Assembly (NCBI RefSeq): GCF_020184175.1
Contig: NC_065532.1
Location: 1,426,001 to 1,490,000 of the forward strand
Length of the DNA: 64,000 nt
Origin: Aphis gossypii
Taxonomy: Eukaryota > Arthropoda > Insecta > Hemiptera > Aphididae
Direction of reading: 5' to 3'
Part shown: piece by piece, positions 43,401 to 53,997 of the stretch
Layout of the letters: each line of letters starts with the position of its first letter
Position numbering within the stretch: the stretch's first letter is position 1
The notes under the pieces: generated by a model
Told to the model about the DNA's origin: nothing
Database searches by the model: none
What the model saw: only the letters and a program-made list of their open reading frames with translations
Position numbers and translations under genes: made by a program

Positions 43401-46400
43401 AATATATTAAGTATAATAATAAACAAAAATAAGACAATACAATTTGTCCTTCGAATTATTTCAATACAGTTCTATTATTCATTTATTGATAAATACATAG
43501 ACGTATTGTGGCAGTGTACACCTATATAATATATACCACCATTCACCAAACGAATCATTTGATAATGATTAAAAACACGTTGAATTGTCGTCGGCGAACT
43601 GATTTACTACTTACTACTTAGATATAAATACATTGTACATAATATATAATACATTATATTAAATACATTTAATATACAGGTACCTATTACCTAGTATAAT
43701 AACTATACCAAATGTATAATATACGTATATGACTAGAGGCGACACATACCTATATAATTTTATAATTAGTTTATTAAATTATTCGCGTTCAACAATATGA
43801 TATTATATACTTAACGTGTCCACGTCAGTCGTGCCTTTAAATATCTTTACATATTATATTATTTTCAATCTCAATATTTCTATAGGTACTAACTGTATAA
43901 TAGAGGTATACCTACTATATTGTTGTTTTTTTTTTTTTTACTACAATCCATTATATTTATGTATATTTTATAATTATTTATTGTTTTAAACCTAATATTC
44001 AGATTAGTGAATTTGAAACAGCCGAGAGCGCACTAAACGAAGCAAACGTTATGGACATAAAGAACGAGGAAGTGTGGGCATACTTGACGGTGGTAAACAT
44101 TAAAATGGGAAATGTCAGTGAAGCGAAAGTGTGTTACATACGAGCACTTGAAGTAATTATGATATTGATATAATAGTGTGTATATTTTAACGTTCCTTTA
44201 AGAAAGAATACTTTAAATACTATAGGTATCTTTATTATTATGATTTTTATTATATATTCTATTATCCTATAATTGTAATAATTATTACCTAATTATTTAA
44301 CATTCTAATAATATTGTAATAATTATACAGTATTGTCAATTTATAGTATATAGAATTATATTTTCCATAATTTTATAGCCATCAGCTATGTACAAAGATA
44401 ATGGTAATAAAAGTTGTTAAATTCAATAGAAAAGGAGTTGGTACATGCAGTGTGTGCAATTGCACCTCTAAATGTAAAAATTAAAAAAATATATAAATGA
44501 ACAAATACAAACAAATATATGAACTGTAGGTAGATTTAACAATATATCTATAACATAATCGAAAAATTTCAAGTTTCTACGATTGCTATTTTTTTAATTA
44601 TAATAAAATAACTAAAAACGTAATTTAGCTAGGTATATCAGTATATCACCTATAGTGTCGAATAGGTACCTAGGTACCAATCTATATAATAGAATCATTA
44701 TTTTAATTTTTATCCTACCTAAGTTTATAAAATTAATTTTAATGAATAAACATCAAATATCAAATAGAAAATAATAAGTACCTAGTTAAATTTAAAATAT
44801 AAATTACCTACTAATAGATGAATAATGATTCAAATGAACCTTACCAAATTTGTGTATGTGTTTAATATTTAAGCATTCCCAATTTAAAATACAGTAAGCC
44901 GGTAACGTCGGAAGCGATCTACATAATGTAATTCATTAATGTCGTATTAGTGATCTATTAAAAACTACACACTAATTGTTTTTTTTAATTATTAAAGTAT
45001 GTGTAAATACTTTATTAATTATTAATTTACAAAAAATCATGTTAGGTACATAAAATATTTAAAAAGGTTGTTTCACAAAAATGTATTACTATTAAAAAAA
45101 GTTGATAGGTAGTTAACAAAAAATTATTATATTCATTACTCACAAAAAGTTATTTCATTTCGTTTAAAAACACATCGAATATTAAACCCTTTGATGTATG
45201 TATATCTCCATTCTCCATCATTCTACTTGCAACCCTTTCAAGTAAAGGTGAAGCACTATTCAATCGAATTAAACACTTTTGTTTTGTAATAGGTATTCCA
45301 TAATCTTTTATCAACTTGCGGGTTTAGACCAGATAAGTTACAAAAACTAGGTATGATACATCATTTACTTTACATCTACAGTACCAATGTCTTACAAGTA
45401 GATAATAACAATTATGGAAGATTGCTTATAATACTAACACACCGTTTGTTACGCCTATTGTTAAATAAAAAAAACTATAAGATCAAGGTATTAAATATAA
45501 AATAACCAAAAAGTCTTACAAGTTATAATACAATTTTTGTGTCTACAATACCTATAGTAAGAACATAAGAATCTAAATAGCGCAGTGGAATGTATTGATT
45601 TTATAATGTTGTACAAATTATTTTTGTATGTGTACATAATACAATATAATTAGATACAAAACTTAAAATAGAAAAAATACTTCAATTTTCTACTTCAACT
45701 ATTTTAGTGAGAAAGAGTTAAAAATTAAAAATACTTTTACTATTCTAATTAAATGGAAAAAATGGAAATTTTTATAATTTTGTTATAAATGGAAAAAGAA
45801 TTTTACATTTTGATACAAGGTTGTACTCAAATAACTTCTACTAAAACCAAAAAAATCTAACAAATATATATTAACACAATATATATTTGGACAAAATATT
45901 TAACCAAAGAATAATAATTTTAGTTATTTTGTTGTACATAGTTGAAAAAGTATTTTCTAATTAGACTTTTATGTATGATAATTAAAAGCAATAATTATGT
46001 ACACTTTAAGCTAATTTACACTTTTCTATAGCAAGGCATTAATGGGCGATAAATGTTAATAACAATAATTAAATACTATTTTAATAATTAAATATTAACA
46101 AAAAATAAATGCAATATCTTCTAAATTAATCAACAGTAATACTAATATTAAAATAGTTATATCAAAAAATATATCATGATTTAATATAGGCTGACAGACC
46201 ACCTTCAATCAGATTTGTTTTTTATTGCAATGATTGATTAATTTGTCATATAATTCAAATTTAACACATACCAGTGACTTCATCAACGAGATACACTTAT
46301 TCCACTGTACAGCAAGTTACCTACTTTCCCTCTTTTTTTTTTTGGAATCAATCGTGCAAGAATTTTATATATAATAACAAAGCCTCAAAATATGAGTATA

Positions 46401-46812
46401 AAATCTATTGAAATTAAATGAAATATACTATTCATAGACTATTGCAAAGAATTGTAGTCACAAATATTTACTAAATTAATACAATTAATTTGATAATTTT
46501 TAAAAATAAAATCAGTAAATTATTAGTCAAGTATATATTCTATTGATTTTTATTTAAGAATTGGATCATTTAACATTTATTATAAGAAATAGCAAACAAA
46601 CAACATATACAAACAACTTAGTTAAATTTAAATTATTAAAAAAAGTAAACAAAAATTAATTTTAAGTTACATATCAAAATTTATATGAATTTTTAGTACT
46701 CATATGAATTAAAAATGAATTGGTAATTTTTTTTTTTCAGTGTGGACTACAAACAGAAATGAAAAACGAAATAAATAAATTATTTGGAAAGGAGTTGGAT
46801 ATACTTATATAA
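22492..46812 (+). CDS. CFAP70: cilia- and flagella-associated protein 70 (CFAP70/TTC18) orthologue
   Basis: Exons: 22492-22566, 22659-22842, 26060-26176, 27255-27541, 29708-29826, 30264-30416, 30875-31032, 31090-31220, 32604-32746, 32845-32968, 33340-33501, 33811-33987, 34051-34194, 35143-35293, 36901-37040, 37109-37246, 37967-38221, 44003-44152, 46741-46812. They total 2,880 bases (959 aa) with consistent phases; the vertebrate protein is about 1,120 aa. CFAP70 is an axonemal protein needed for ciliary and flagellar motility; in an insect, sperm tails and chordotonal neurons are the likely sites. Residues 1-125 match the diverged N-terminal C2-like part, ending in WVCIVDLLPLVYG, like vertebrate VVDLLPL. 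SMLLQPNCTSIR (exons 7-8) matches the conserved LLYPGVKRIRG region. TPR-like helices begin near residue 615 and recur to 936; the best is FETAESALNEANVM with EEVWAYL. The ATG is chosen because it opens the first exon with a perfect GTAAGT donor. The exon 13 donor (GTTTAA) is weak, and the 5.8-kb intron 18 is unusually long. Confidence 0.88.
23300..26059. other. CFAP70 intron 2, with no further exon seen
   Basis: This AT-rich intron (22,843-26,059) separates the C2-like exon from the exon ending in DLLPLVYG. A patch at 24,390-24,480 with a G-rich run is the only mixed-composition segment outside the hAT-like element at 25,178-25,909. I saw no phase-compatible exon and the flanking exons join in frame without one. 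Confidence 0.55.
25178..25909. mobile_element. hAT-like non-autonomous terminal-inverted-repeat element
   Basis: The left end reads TAGGACTCGGATTTAAAAGC. The right end, read on the other strand, begins ATGCGGCTTGGATTTTAAAA, giving imperfect terminal inverted repeats (shared core around GG..T/CGGATTT..AAA). Directly outside both ends is the 7-base word TTATAAC (25,171-25,177 and 25,910-25,916), a likely target-site duplication. hAT elements normally make 8-base duplications, so one base may have changed. The inside is T-run rich with TGCTTTTTT words near both ends and has no transposase frame, hence non-autonomous. It lies in CFAP70 intron 2. Confidence 0.5.
27542..29707. other. CFAP70 intron 4
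   Basis: AT-rich intron. A GC-richer patch at about 28,085-28,140 contains CCGCCGCTGCCGC-type sequence near an AG dinucleotide and superficially resembles an exon. It adds nothing to the protein match, because the flanking exons join in phase 0 across the conserved second N-terminal region. Confidence 0.5.
34195..35142. other. CFAP70 intron 13 with TTA microsatellite
   Basis: The donor is GTTTAA, a poor match to the consensus, while the acceptor (AATACAG before TTGATC) is normal. A run of TTA repeats lies at about 34,593-34,622 and several A runs elsewhere. Joining exons 13 and 14 in phase 0 gives a continuous TPR-type reading frame. Confidence 0.55.
38222..44002. other. CFAP70 intron 18, long, with a CpG-bearing block
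   Basis: This 5.8-kb intron is the longest of the gene. It is AT-rich except for about 40,990-42,110, where mixed and CpG-containing sequence occurs (for example 41,460-41,525 with several GCCG/CGCC words and 41,820-41,870). The minus-strand frame at 40,975-41,202 (75 codons) has varied residues but no family I recognise. Exons 17 and 18 join in phase 0 across the conserved TPR segment, so no missing CFAP70 exon is needed. Confidence 0.5.
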
Positions 46813-47388
46813 TTAAAAAAAAACAAATTAACATATATTTTATTTATAATACATTATTTACTTTATTGCTGGCAATTTGGAATTTATCTGTATTATTCAT
46901 TATTTTATAGTTAATATAGTCATCAAATTTAAATTGGTATATTTATTTTAGTCAATAGAGTAAGTAATGTCACTACTTCTATTTTTATATGAATATATAA
47001 TTTATTCTAAAAATTTCAAAATGTTTAACATTCTTATCTCTTTCTTTCAAGCATTTATACTATTATAATCAAATGCCACTAAAAGTATTACATTTTTATT
47101 TAGTATAAAAGATTTAATGATTTTTCAAAAAATCTAATACTTAAAATAAGTATAACACAACTTTTTTGGTTTATTTATAGTTTGATAACTTATAATAAAT
47201 GCAAAGTGGCATGAAAAGTTGTAATTTTGTTTACATCTACCTGGTATATTTTTAGAACAATTCTATATTTTAGAAGTATACATTATTATTGAATTATATC
47301 AATAATACAATATACGTCATAAAACAAAAGGGAATGAAAAAAAGGTTCAAAATGTGTACGACTACATCAATATTTAATAATGTATAGA
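46813..47388. other. convergent 3' interval between CFAP70 and TOMM40
   Basis: The 576 bases between the CFAP70 stop and the TOMM40 stop should contain the 3' untranslated regions of both. The sequence is AT-rich, with TTTATT and ATTTTATT words but no unambiguous single poly(A) signal for either gene. No other gene is seen. Confidence 0.55.
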
Positions 47389-50319
47389 TTAACCAACTAA
47401 AAATCCAACACCCATTCTTAATTGATGTTTGGCAGGAGAAAACATAGTACTCAATGCAAAGGTAAATGGCATAGGATGTAGACGTTTTTCTAGTGTCGTG
47501 CTTATATTCCACTTTCTGTCTATGCTCCCTAAAAACAAAAAAGTAAAACAATTTTTTTTACTATATGTGTTAATGATTATTATATTTATATTAAATAGGT
47601 TATATTGGTTATAATACATTAAATATAGATTTTTTTTTAATTTACCAAAAAAAAAAAATGAATAACAAATGTATAAGTCATTACAAAAATTAATATCATT
47701 TAATTTCTAACTTTATACAAATGAAGGACTCTATATACTCGAAAAAAATTTTAATTTGGAAAAATAATATTTGTAGCCTCTGGATAGAAAAGAATAAAAT
47801 CATAATTGATAACTTTCCTAGTATTCACAAAATAATAATTTAAATATGGTAGCAACAACATAATTTCAGCATTTTGTTAACATAATATGTTAACATTTTT
47901 TTTAGAATGAATTGTATTTTACGATGAAATAGAAATATTTTTTTAATTAAGGAAAAACATGTTTATGGATATTTTGAATACAATGAGTGATAGTACACTT
48001 TATTTAGATGTTTTTGAATCAGGATGTGACTATAATTATTAGTAATACTATAACGTTAATAAAAGAAAAAATTTAATTATTAAATCAAGTAACCAATAAT
48101 TATTAAAATATTTTTTTCAAAGAGTATTAAAGTTCAAATTTAGTGAATTATTTATAGATAATATCACAATTCATAGGTTATAATAGATAACTCTGTAATG
48201 ATTAATATTTAATAACATAATTATAATTAAATTATTAATTATATTTAATAGGATCAATTTTTTTAATTTATTATTGATGCATTTCAATGTACTATTTCTC
48301 ATTTAAAATATTAATATATTTTAATTAACCTTATTCAATCTAATTGAAAAATAACTTATTTAATTTAAAGCTCTAATTTTACAAAAAAAAAAAAAAATCA
48401 ATGATAGAAAACTTAAATAACAATCGTTTATATTGATATTATAAATAGCTTTTTGTTTTTCATTTTGAATGCCACCTAAAGGAGAAAATACTTGCTTTAC
48501 TTCTTCTAAATAAAATTAATAACTCAGTAACACTGAAGTAGAATAGAGTAAGAGTATTATTATGCATTTGAACATGGTAATATTAATAAAAACTCATATG
48601 AATTTATTTAAATTATTTCTTTAACAATTTGTACACGTATACAATCATATTACTGTAATTACTGTTTCTCCATAGTCAGCAAATATTTAAATTCCAATAC
48701 GTCTCAATCTTTTTTAATACTATTACCTATTTTTTGGATTTACTGTGATATTAATAATTTTTTTTTTTTTGAATTCAGCTTAAGTTGATTTTTTCAGTTA
48801 ATAGATTAAAAACTGTTTAAAAAAACTTTATTAAAATCCGGGCACTAGCAGAAGATATCTTAATAAACTCCAAATATAATTTAAATGTAAAATTACACAT
48901 AAATGAGAATGTATATTCAGTATTATATAAGAAAAAAGTAGGTATATCAAAAGTATGTAATCTGAAATATATATATTTTACTAAATCATAAATAAAATGT
49001 CACTTAATTGTAAAAAAAAAATTAAGAAAAATGGATAATTCTATAAGAAACCATAAACTACTTTATCAATGATAAAATTAACATATTTTTTTTCATGGGA
49101 ATGTTTTCAATAACATAGTCTTATAAATACTATATAAGACACATGAAAAAAAATACATAATGTGATTCTTGGGAAAATGTCTGTATCCTGTTATAACTCA
49201 CTTTGAAGTCATAGATAAAATACTTTAATCAATATATTAGAAAAAATATTTGATATATTATTTTTATTTTATACCTTTAATGTTGATATCTGATTTAGGA
49301 ATTTGTGCTTGATATGCAAACGTTGCATTGATATCTCGTTGTAAAAGACTACCTTCAAGATCTACACCAAACTGGAGTTGCTCACTAGCTTTGAAATGAT
49401 AACAGCATTGGAGCCCCGTTAAACTCAATGTAGTACTGATCGTGGTAGCATCATCATCTAAAAATAAGGTTTTAGTTATCAACTAACTGTTAAATATTAA
49501 TTGATGAAATTTGTTTAATTATTCACATATATATCTTCCTAAGACATTAAACACTGTTATATGCCCATTTGGAATTTGAGGACTACGTTGGTGAATAACT
49601 TCAGCACCCACTGAAGTTTTGTTATTCAAAGCATATAAATACTGAGATATATATATTCCCGTATAATTGAATAAATCAGGGTTGACTAAACACAAGGTAG
49701 CTGTATATCTGTCTGCTCTATATTCAGCAGTCGTCTGAATCCCATTTGTTTTGAACTCTTGAAACTAATATAAACAATTCTGCATGAATATTTTAACAAA
49801 ATATTAAATTATAATTAAATAATTACCTGAGTGTTAAGTTTGATTTTGACATTATCCCAGGGTTGAACATTAACATTTGTAGAAATATTTCCACGGGGAT
49901 CAATGTCCCCTATCAAGAGAGGACTAAAATCACCAGGTCCAACCTGATTGGTGCCTACAAAGGTAGATCCAAATTTATAGTTAGACGTTTGACTGGTTGA
50001 TCCTATAAGTAGACTGTGGCTAACAAAAAAATGATTGCTTAATCCTTTATTAATGACAAGTCTTATGCCCTCAAAGGTCATTGGAAACAATTCTGCAATG
50101 AAAATAGATTTTTAATTAAAAAACTACAAATAAAACTATACAATAAGATAAGAAACAGGTACAAAACAAACCTTTGCATTTTTTGTGTAATTCTTCAACA
50201 GATCCTGGGTTTTCAATGCGATTTTCAGGAGGCAGCTTTTGCGGTGTCGTGGGTGGCGGAATAGGTGTCGTATTTGGGGGCATCGGTGGTAAATTGGATG
50301 AAGCTTGTACATTACCCAT
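47389..50319 (-). CDS. TOMM40: mitochondrial import receptor subunit TOM40
   Basis: Exons in transcript order: 50319-50172, 50092-49827, 49764-49527, 49457-49275, 47528-47389, totalling 975 bases (324 aa, against about 361 in human). Tom40 is the beta-barrel pore of the TOM complex, through which nearly all nuclear-encoded proteins enter mitochondria. Residues 8-32 form a proline/threonine-rich N-terminal tail. The barrel starts after ELHKKCKELFP, which matches vertebrate HRKCKELFP, and continues through GLSNHFFVSHSL, NYKFGSTFVGT, the dipeptide-rich LIGDIDPRGN and HFKASEQLQFGVDLEGS. It ends in RMGVGFLVG, the usual terminal beta-signal region. The ATG begins a proline-rich tail typical of the family. 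Three introns are short (62-79 bases); the last is 1.75 kb. It converges with CFAP70 and lies 1.9 kb downstream of ERCC1 on the same strand. Confidence 0.95.
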
Positions 50320-50600
50320 GACGTTCTTGTTTAAAAGAAATTCAATTTAAAATTTAAATTTACTTGTTTCCACGCTGTTTCAATAAGGAAGGAAATTCAC
50401 CGACAGGCGATAGTTGATAATTTGATAGTCAAAATCGATCAACCTAGTTCACTGATACGGTTCATGGAGGAAAAATTTGTCATGGGTGGGAACATGACAT
50501 TTCGGAATAACTTTAATTTTCCAACTAACAACAGCACTGCAAACAAATTCAAATTTCTCAAAAATAATTAATGTATTATAAATTATAATACATAATATAA
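50320..50600 (-). promoter_or_regulatory. presumed TOMM40 promoter and 5' leader
   Basis: The sequence directly upstream of the TOMM40 ATG is less AT-rich than its surroundings up to about 50,540, then falls back to TA-rich filler. I see no certain TATA box. Assignment as promoter rests only on position and composition. Confidence 0.35.
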
Positions 50601-50775
50601 ATATATTTATTAATATTTTTTATTTAATATAATAATATACTGATTAACATATCTAATAATTAAGTATCTTATAATTTGCAAAAAAGCTAAGTCAAAATGT
50701 CAAATTATGGACATAATTGTTCTGTGCTAATATTGTATCTACACATTTTAAATTGTTTATAGGAACCATGGCTAT

Positions 50776-50829
50776 GGTATTTAGCTTAGATCATATACTA
50801 TATATAGTATATGATCTAAGGTATTTAGC
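50776..50829. repeat. 34-base perfect palindrome flanked by 10-base direct repeats
   Basis: Positions 50,786-50,819 are a perfect palindrome of two 17-base arms with no spacer, beginning TTAGATCATATACTATA. It is bracketed by the identical 10-mer GGTATTTAGC at 50,776-50,785 and 50,820-50,829. A further inverted pair, CATGGCTA and TAGCCATG, lies just around this. Its origin could be a template-switch mutation or a minute palindromic insertion. Confidence 0.85.
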
Positions 50830-50969
50830 CATGATAGGAACTACATAATTATTTTAGAAAAGCGAATTGCTTTTAATTGAAAATACTATTGATGATAAAT
50901 TAATATAAATATAGATTTGAAACAATTGAAACTGATAATAATGTTTCGGCATAGAAGTTGTGTAATACC

Positions 50970-51021
50970 TACCACCAAATACTATATACGAATACGATAT
51001 CGTATATAGTATTTGGTGGTA
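50970..51021. repeat. 22-base perfect inverted repeat with 8-base loop
   Basis: The arm at 50,970-50,991 (starting TACCACCAAATACTATATA) pairs perfectly with 51,000-51,021, leaving an 8-base loop. It would form a stable hairpin in DNA or RNA. No direct repeats flank it. It lies about 150 bases from the 34-base palindrome and shares the TACTATATA core. Confidence 0.85.
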
Positions 51022-52215
51022 TCTGCTCTTGATCATTTTCAGTTTGTTAGTTGTCTTTAAAACACTGTATCTTCATATGGCTTAAATTTGTCTGTCTTTT
51101 AGATTTTATAAGAGTAGGGAGCAGACTGAGCTTAGCGATGTGTTAAATTATTTGTAATCATAATTTTTTGGAATAGTAAAAATACTAAGATTTCTAATTT
51201 ATAAAATTCCCATTAAATTAAAAATATCTACATCAGGAAGAACTTGTGAAAAACCTTTATTAAATTTTCAAGCCCTAAGGGGGGAGGTCCCAATTTTTTT
51301 TCTTACAGCACTTTTAGCATTTTCTTAAAATCCGGAAGTATCTCTGTAGACTACCTACTTAAGTTTTATTTAGCAGTGCATAAGTATAAACAAAAGTAAT
51401 AAGACGTAGGTAAATAGTAATATAGTATATACACATATTAAATATTTTATAAAACAAATTATTACATTGAACATTAACTGTATATTTTTAATTTTTATTA
51501 TTATTGTATAAATAATATAATTAAAATTATACTCCAAATAATTTCACGGAGTTCTAAATTAAATTTGCGGCACCCTGGTTGGAAATCTCTGCAAATTCAT
51601 ACAAAAATAATATTCGCCTAGAATTAATTTCATTACCCATAAAAAATTTTTTTATAAACTTAATAAAGTAATTTTTACTAACTTCACATTCACAATTGGT
51701 AAACTAGTACCAATATCTAAATCAAAACCCATGTAATTTGTATGCAAAAACAATAATCAGGGACATTTTGTAACTTAATTTCATAATATTTTCATTCTCG
51801 TTACGAATGCACAAATTATAATTAAACACTTTTATATAGGAAATTTGGGATATATACATTTTTAAAAATTACTAAGCCTTATAGTAAAGTGCTAAAATAA
51901 AAACATTAAAAAAAAAATTCCAATTAATAGAATTTTGATTACTCTATTGTTTTATTACCATACTGCCCAATAAATAACTTTGGTAATAAATAAGTTAGTT
52001 ACCAAGACAGTTTAAATGATAGATAACTATATAACATAGACACATTTATTTAAAAAAAAAATAAGTAATACCATTGACAATAAATTAAATAATAATAATA
52101 AAGACGCTTAAATATATTTTATTTTCAGGTGTGTTTCAAGTAAGTGATGGGGGACATAATCCCCTGATTATATCAGTTATTACAATAAAAATGCATAATA
52201 CATCACATAATAATA

Positions 52216-53220
52216 TTATTTATTTAATTGTGAGTCTTCCTCTTTAGTTTTTTGTTTTAGGAAAGGTTTATGAAGAGTATTATACAATTGTGTTGCTTTA
52301 TGTTGAGCAAACCCGGGACACAATGCCAAAGTTGTTAGAGAAGCTTTACAAATATTTTCCAACGAACCAAATGTAGATAATAACAATGCTGCATCAGTTT
52401 TATTTACAGCACGAATAGTTGTAAGCGCATTAGCTACCTATTATTTAAAGAATAAAATATAAATATTATTTTGTTTTATTAAAAATAAAAATCTAAATAT
52501 TACTTTGGAATAATCATCTGCTTCTGCTTTCTCCATTATAAGATCTGGTGGCTTGTTTTCAAATATTTTATAAGTTTCAATAAGTTTGCCTGCCTCTTCA
52601 GAAGTCCAAGCTAACATTAATGTAAGTTCAGCTACCAGACACATTTTAGTTAATTGTTTGAGGGCTGTGTGTGGCTCTTTGACATCAATTTGTAGTAACA
52701 ATATTCGTAATTCGTATAATTTACCCAAGGATTTTACTCTGTTGTATATATAGTCAGGCTTTAACATATGATATCGTAGGGACAAAAATAATGCACATGT
52801 TGTACGTCCCATTACATAGTCCGGTAAAATATCATCTGAATATTCCCATGGCACATTAACAATAGATTTAAGCAGTGGATTACCTCTCTATTAATAAACA
52901 CAAATTAATATTTAAAATCATTTAAAACATGTCAACTACTTAGATAATAACTATATACTTGTTTATTGTTGACTAAAACACCTGAAAAAGATGCAGGTTT
53001 TACAGGGGATTGTTTTGCACCACTTGTGCTAGGTTGATTAGTAGTGGATTCTGAAACATTATTATGTTTACCAACAGAATTAATTGTTTCATAATGTTCT
53101 GACTCTTTTACTTTGCGAAATTCGTCTGTCACAATAAAAACATGTGTTAAAATTATATTTAACAATAGAGTAAATAATATAAATAATGAGTTTACCAGCA
53201 AAAGAACCTGGATTATTCAT
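52216..53220 (-). CDS. ERCC1: DNA excision repair protein ERCC1
   Basis: Exons in transcript order: 53220-53196, 53125-52959, 52887-52504, 52437-52216, totalling 798 bases (265 aa; human 297). ERCC1 is the non-catalytic partner of the XPF nuclease; the dimer cuts 5' of lesions in nucleotide excision repair and acts in crosslink repair. The first 64 residues are low-complexity and Ser/Thr-rich, as in other insects and vertebrates. The central Rad10 domain (residues 65-190) starts RGNPLLKSIVNVPWEYSDD and includes LPDYVMGRTTCALFLSLRYH and KMCLVAELTLMLAW. The C-terminal tandem helix-hairpin-helix domain (about 203-253) includes VNKTDAALLLSTFGSLE and LALCPGFAQHKA. Phe251 in HKPFLK aligns with the human Phe that packs into XPF. 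The ATG is chosen because exon 1 encodes only MNNPGSFA before a good donor, in phase with exon 2. It is divergent from YJU2B. Confidence 0.95.
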
Positions 53221-53997
53221 GTCTACTAAAAACTGAAATGTATGCTTAATCAAATTAAATTATAGTTAAATCATTTAGGTATACACTACTAAATAAAATA
53301 TAACAAAATACTTATTTCAGCTGTATAAAATTATATATATTAACATATAAATCTTAGAAATTAGAACTATAAAATAATTCGTAATTTTAAAATTATAAAA
53401 TAATGGAAATAACTTAAGCATTTATTAGTTATTTTTGACACTTTTCAAAAGTCAGTTGTACCTCTATAGTTGAAACTTTAAACATTTAACATGCAGCAGG
53501 CAGCAGCAGCTGCTGTATCCATAGTTATCTAAGGCTGTATCCCTTATTCATGTTTTTTATTTCATTGATAAGGAATTATAGTAATGATAATATGTGATAA
53601 TAATAATTCAATAACAAGAAACAGGACACAATATATTATTATTACAGGTATAGGTTTTAGTTTTATACCTTTTACACAATATCATTAAAGTAAAACTAAA
53701 GTAACTTTCCTAGATTCTAATTTTTATTTTGTAAAGAATTAATATTTTTATTTTATTTTACAGCTAAATTATTTGTTTACTTTTTCTATTCATTGCAAGT
53801 AGTAGTATTCAGTGTTAACACAAACTTATAGTACATTTAATTTGTAAGTTGATATTTAGTAAATATAATCTATTATTAATTAATTATCTATTTCTAATAT
53901 TGCTACCAAATTTTAAAAATACTTTTAGAAATCAAAGTATAATGTTAAGTATTTTATATTATAGACAATACTGAATTGATTATTACCATCAAACAAA
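53221..53997. promoter_or_regulatory. shared divergent promoter interval of ERCC1 and YJU2B
   Basis: These 777 bases separate the two start codons, which point away from each other. There is no other gene. A GCAGCAGGCAGCAGCAGCTGCTG patch near 53,493-53,515 is the only GC-rich element and forms an imperfect inverted repeat around CAGCTG. No clear TATA box is seen for either gene, as is common for housekeeping promoters. Confidence 0.5.

Larger units (their letters stand above)
50600..52215. other. intergenic spacer between TOMM40 and ERCC1 with two palindromes
   Basis: There is no gene. Two strong inverted repeats lie at 50,786-50,819 and 50,970-51,021. Mixed-composition patches at about 51,110-51,370 (including a G-run near 51,281) and 51,540-51,600 may be mobile-element debris, but no ends can be defined. 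The part next to 52,215 should include the ERCC1 3' untranslated region. Confidence 0.5.

Noticed and set aside
47294..47551. 85-codon minus-strand frame over the last TOMM40 exon
   Set aside because: It is a shifted-frame shadow. The in-frame reading gives the conserved TOM40 C-terminus ending in GVGFLVG.
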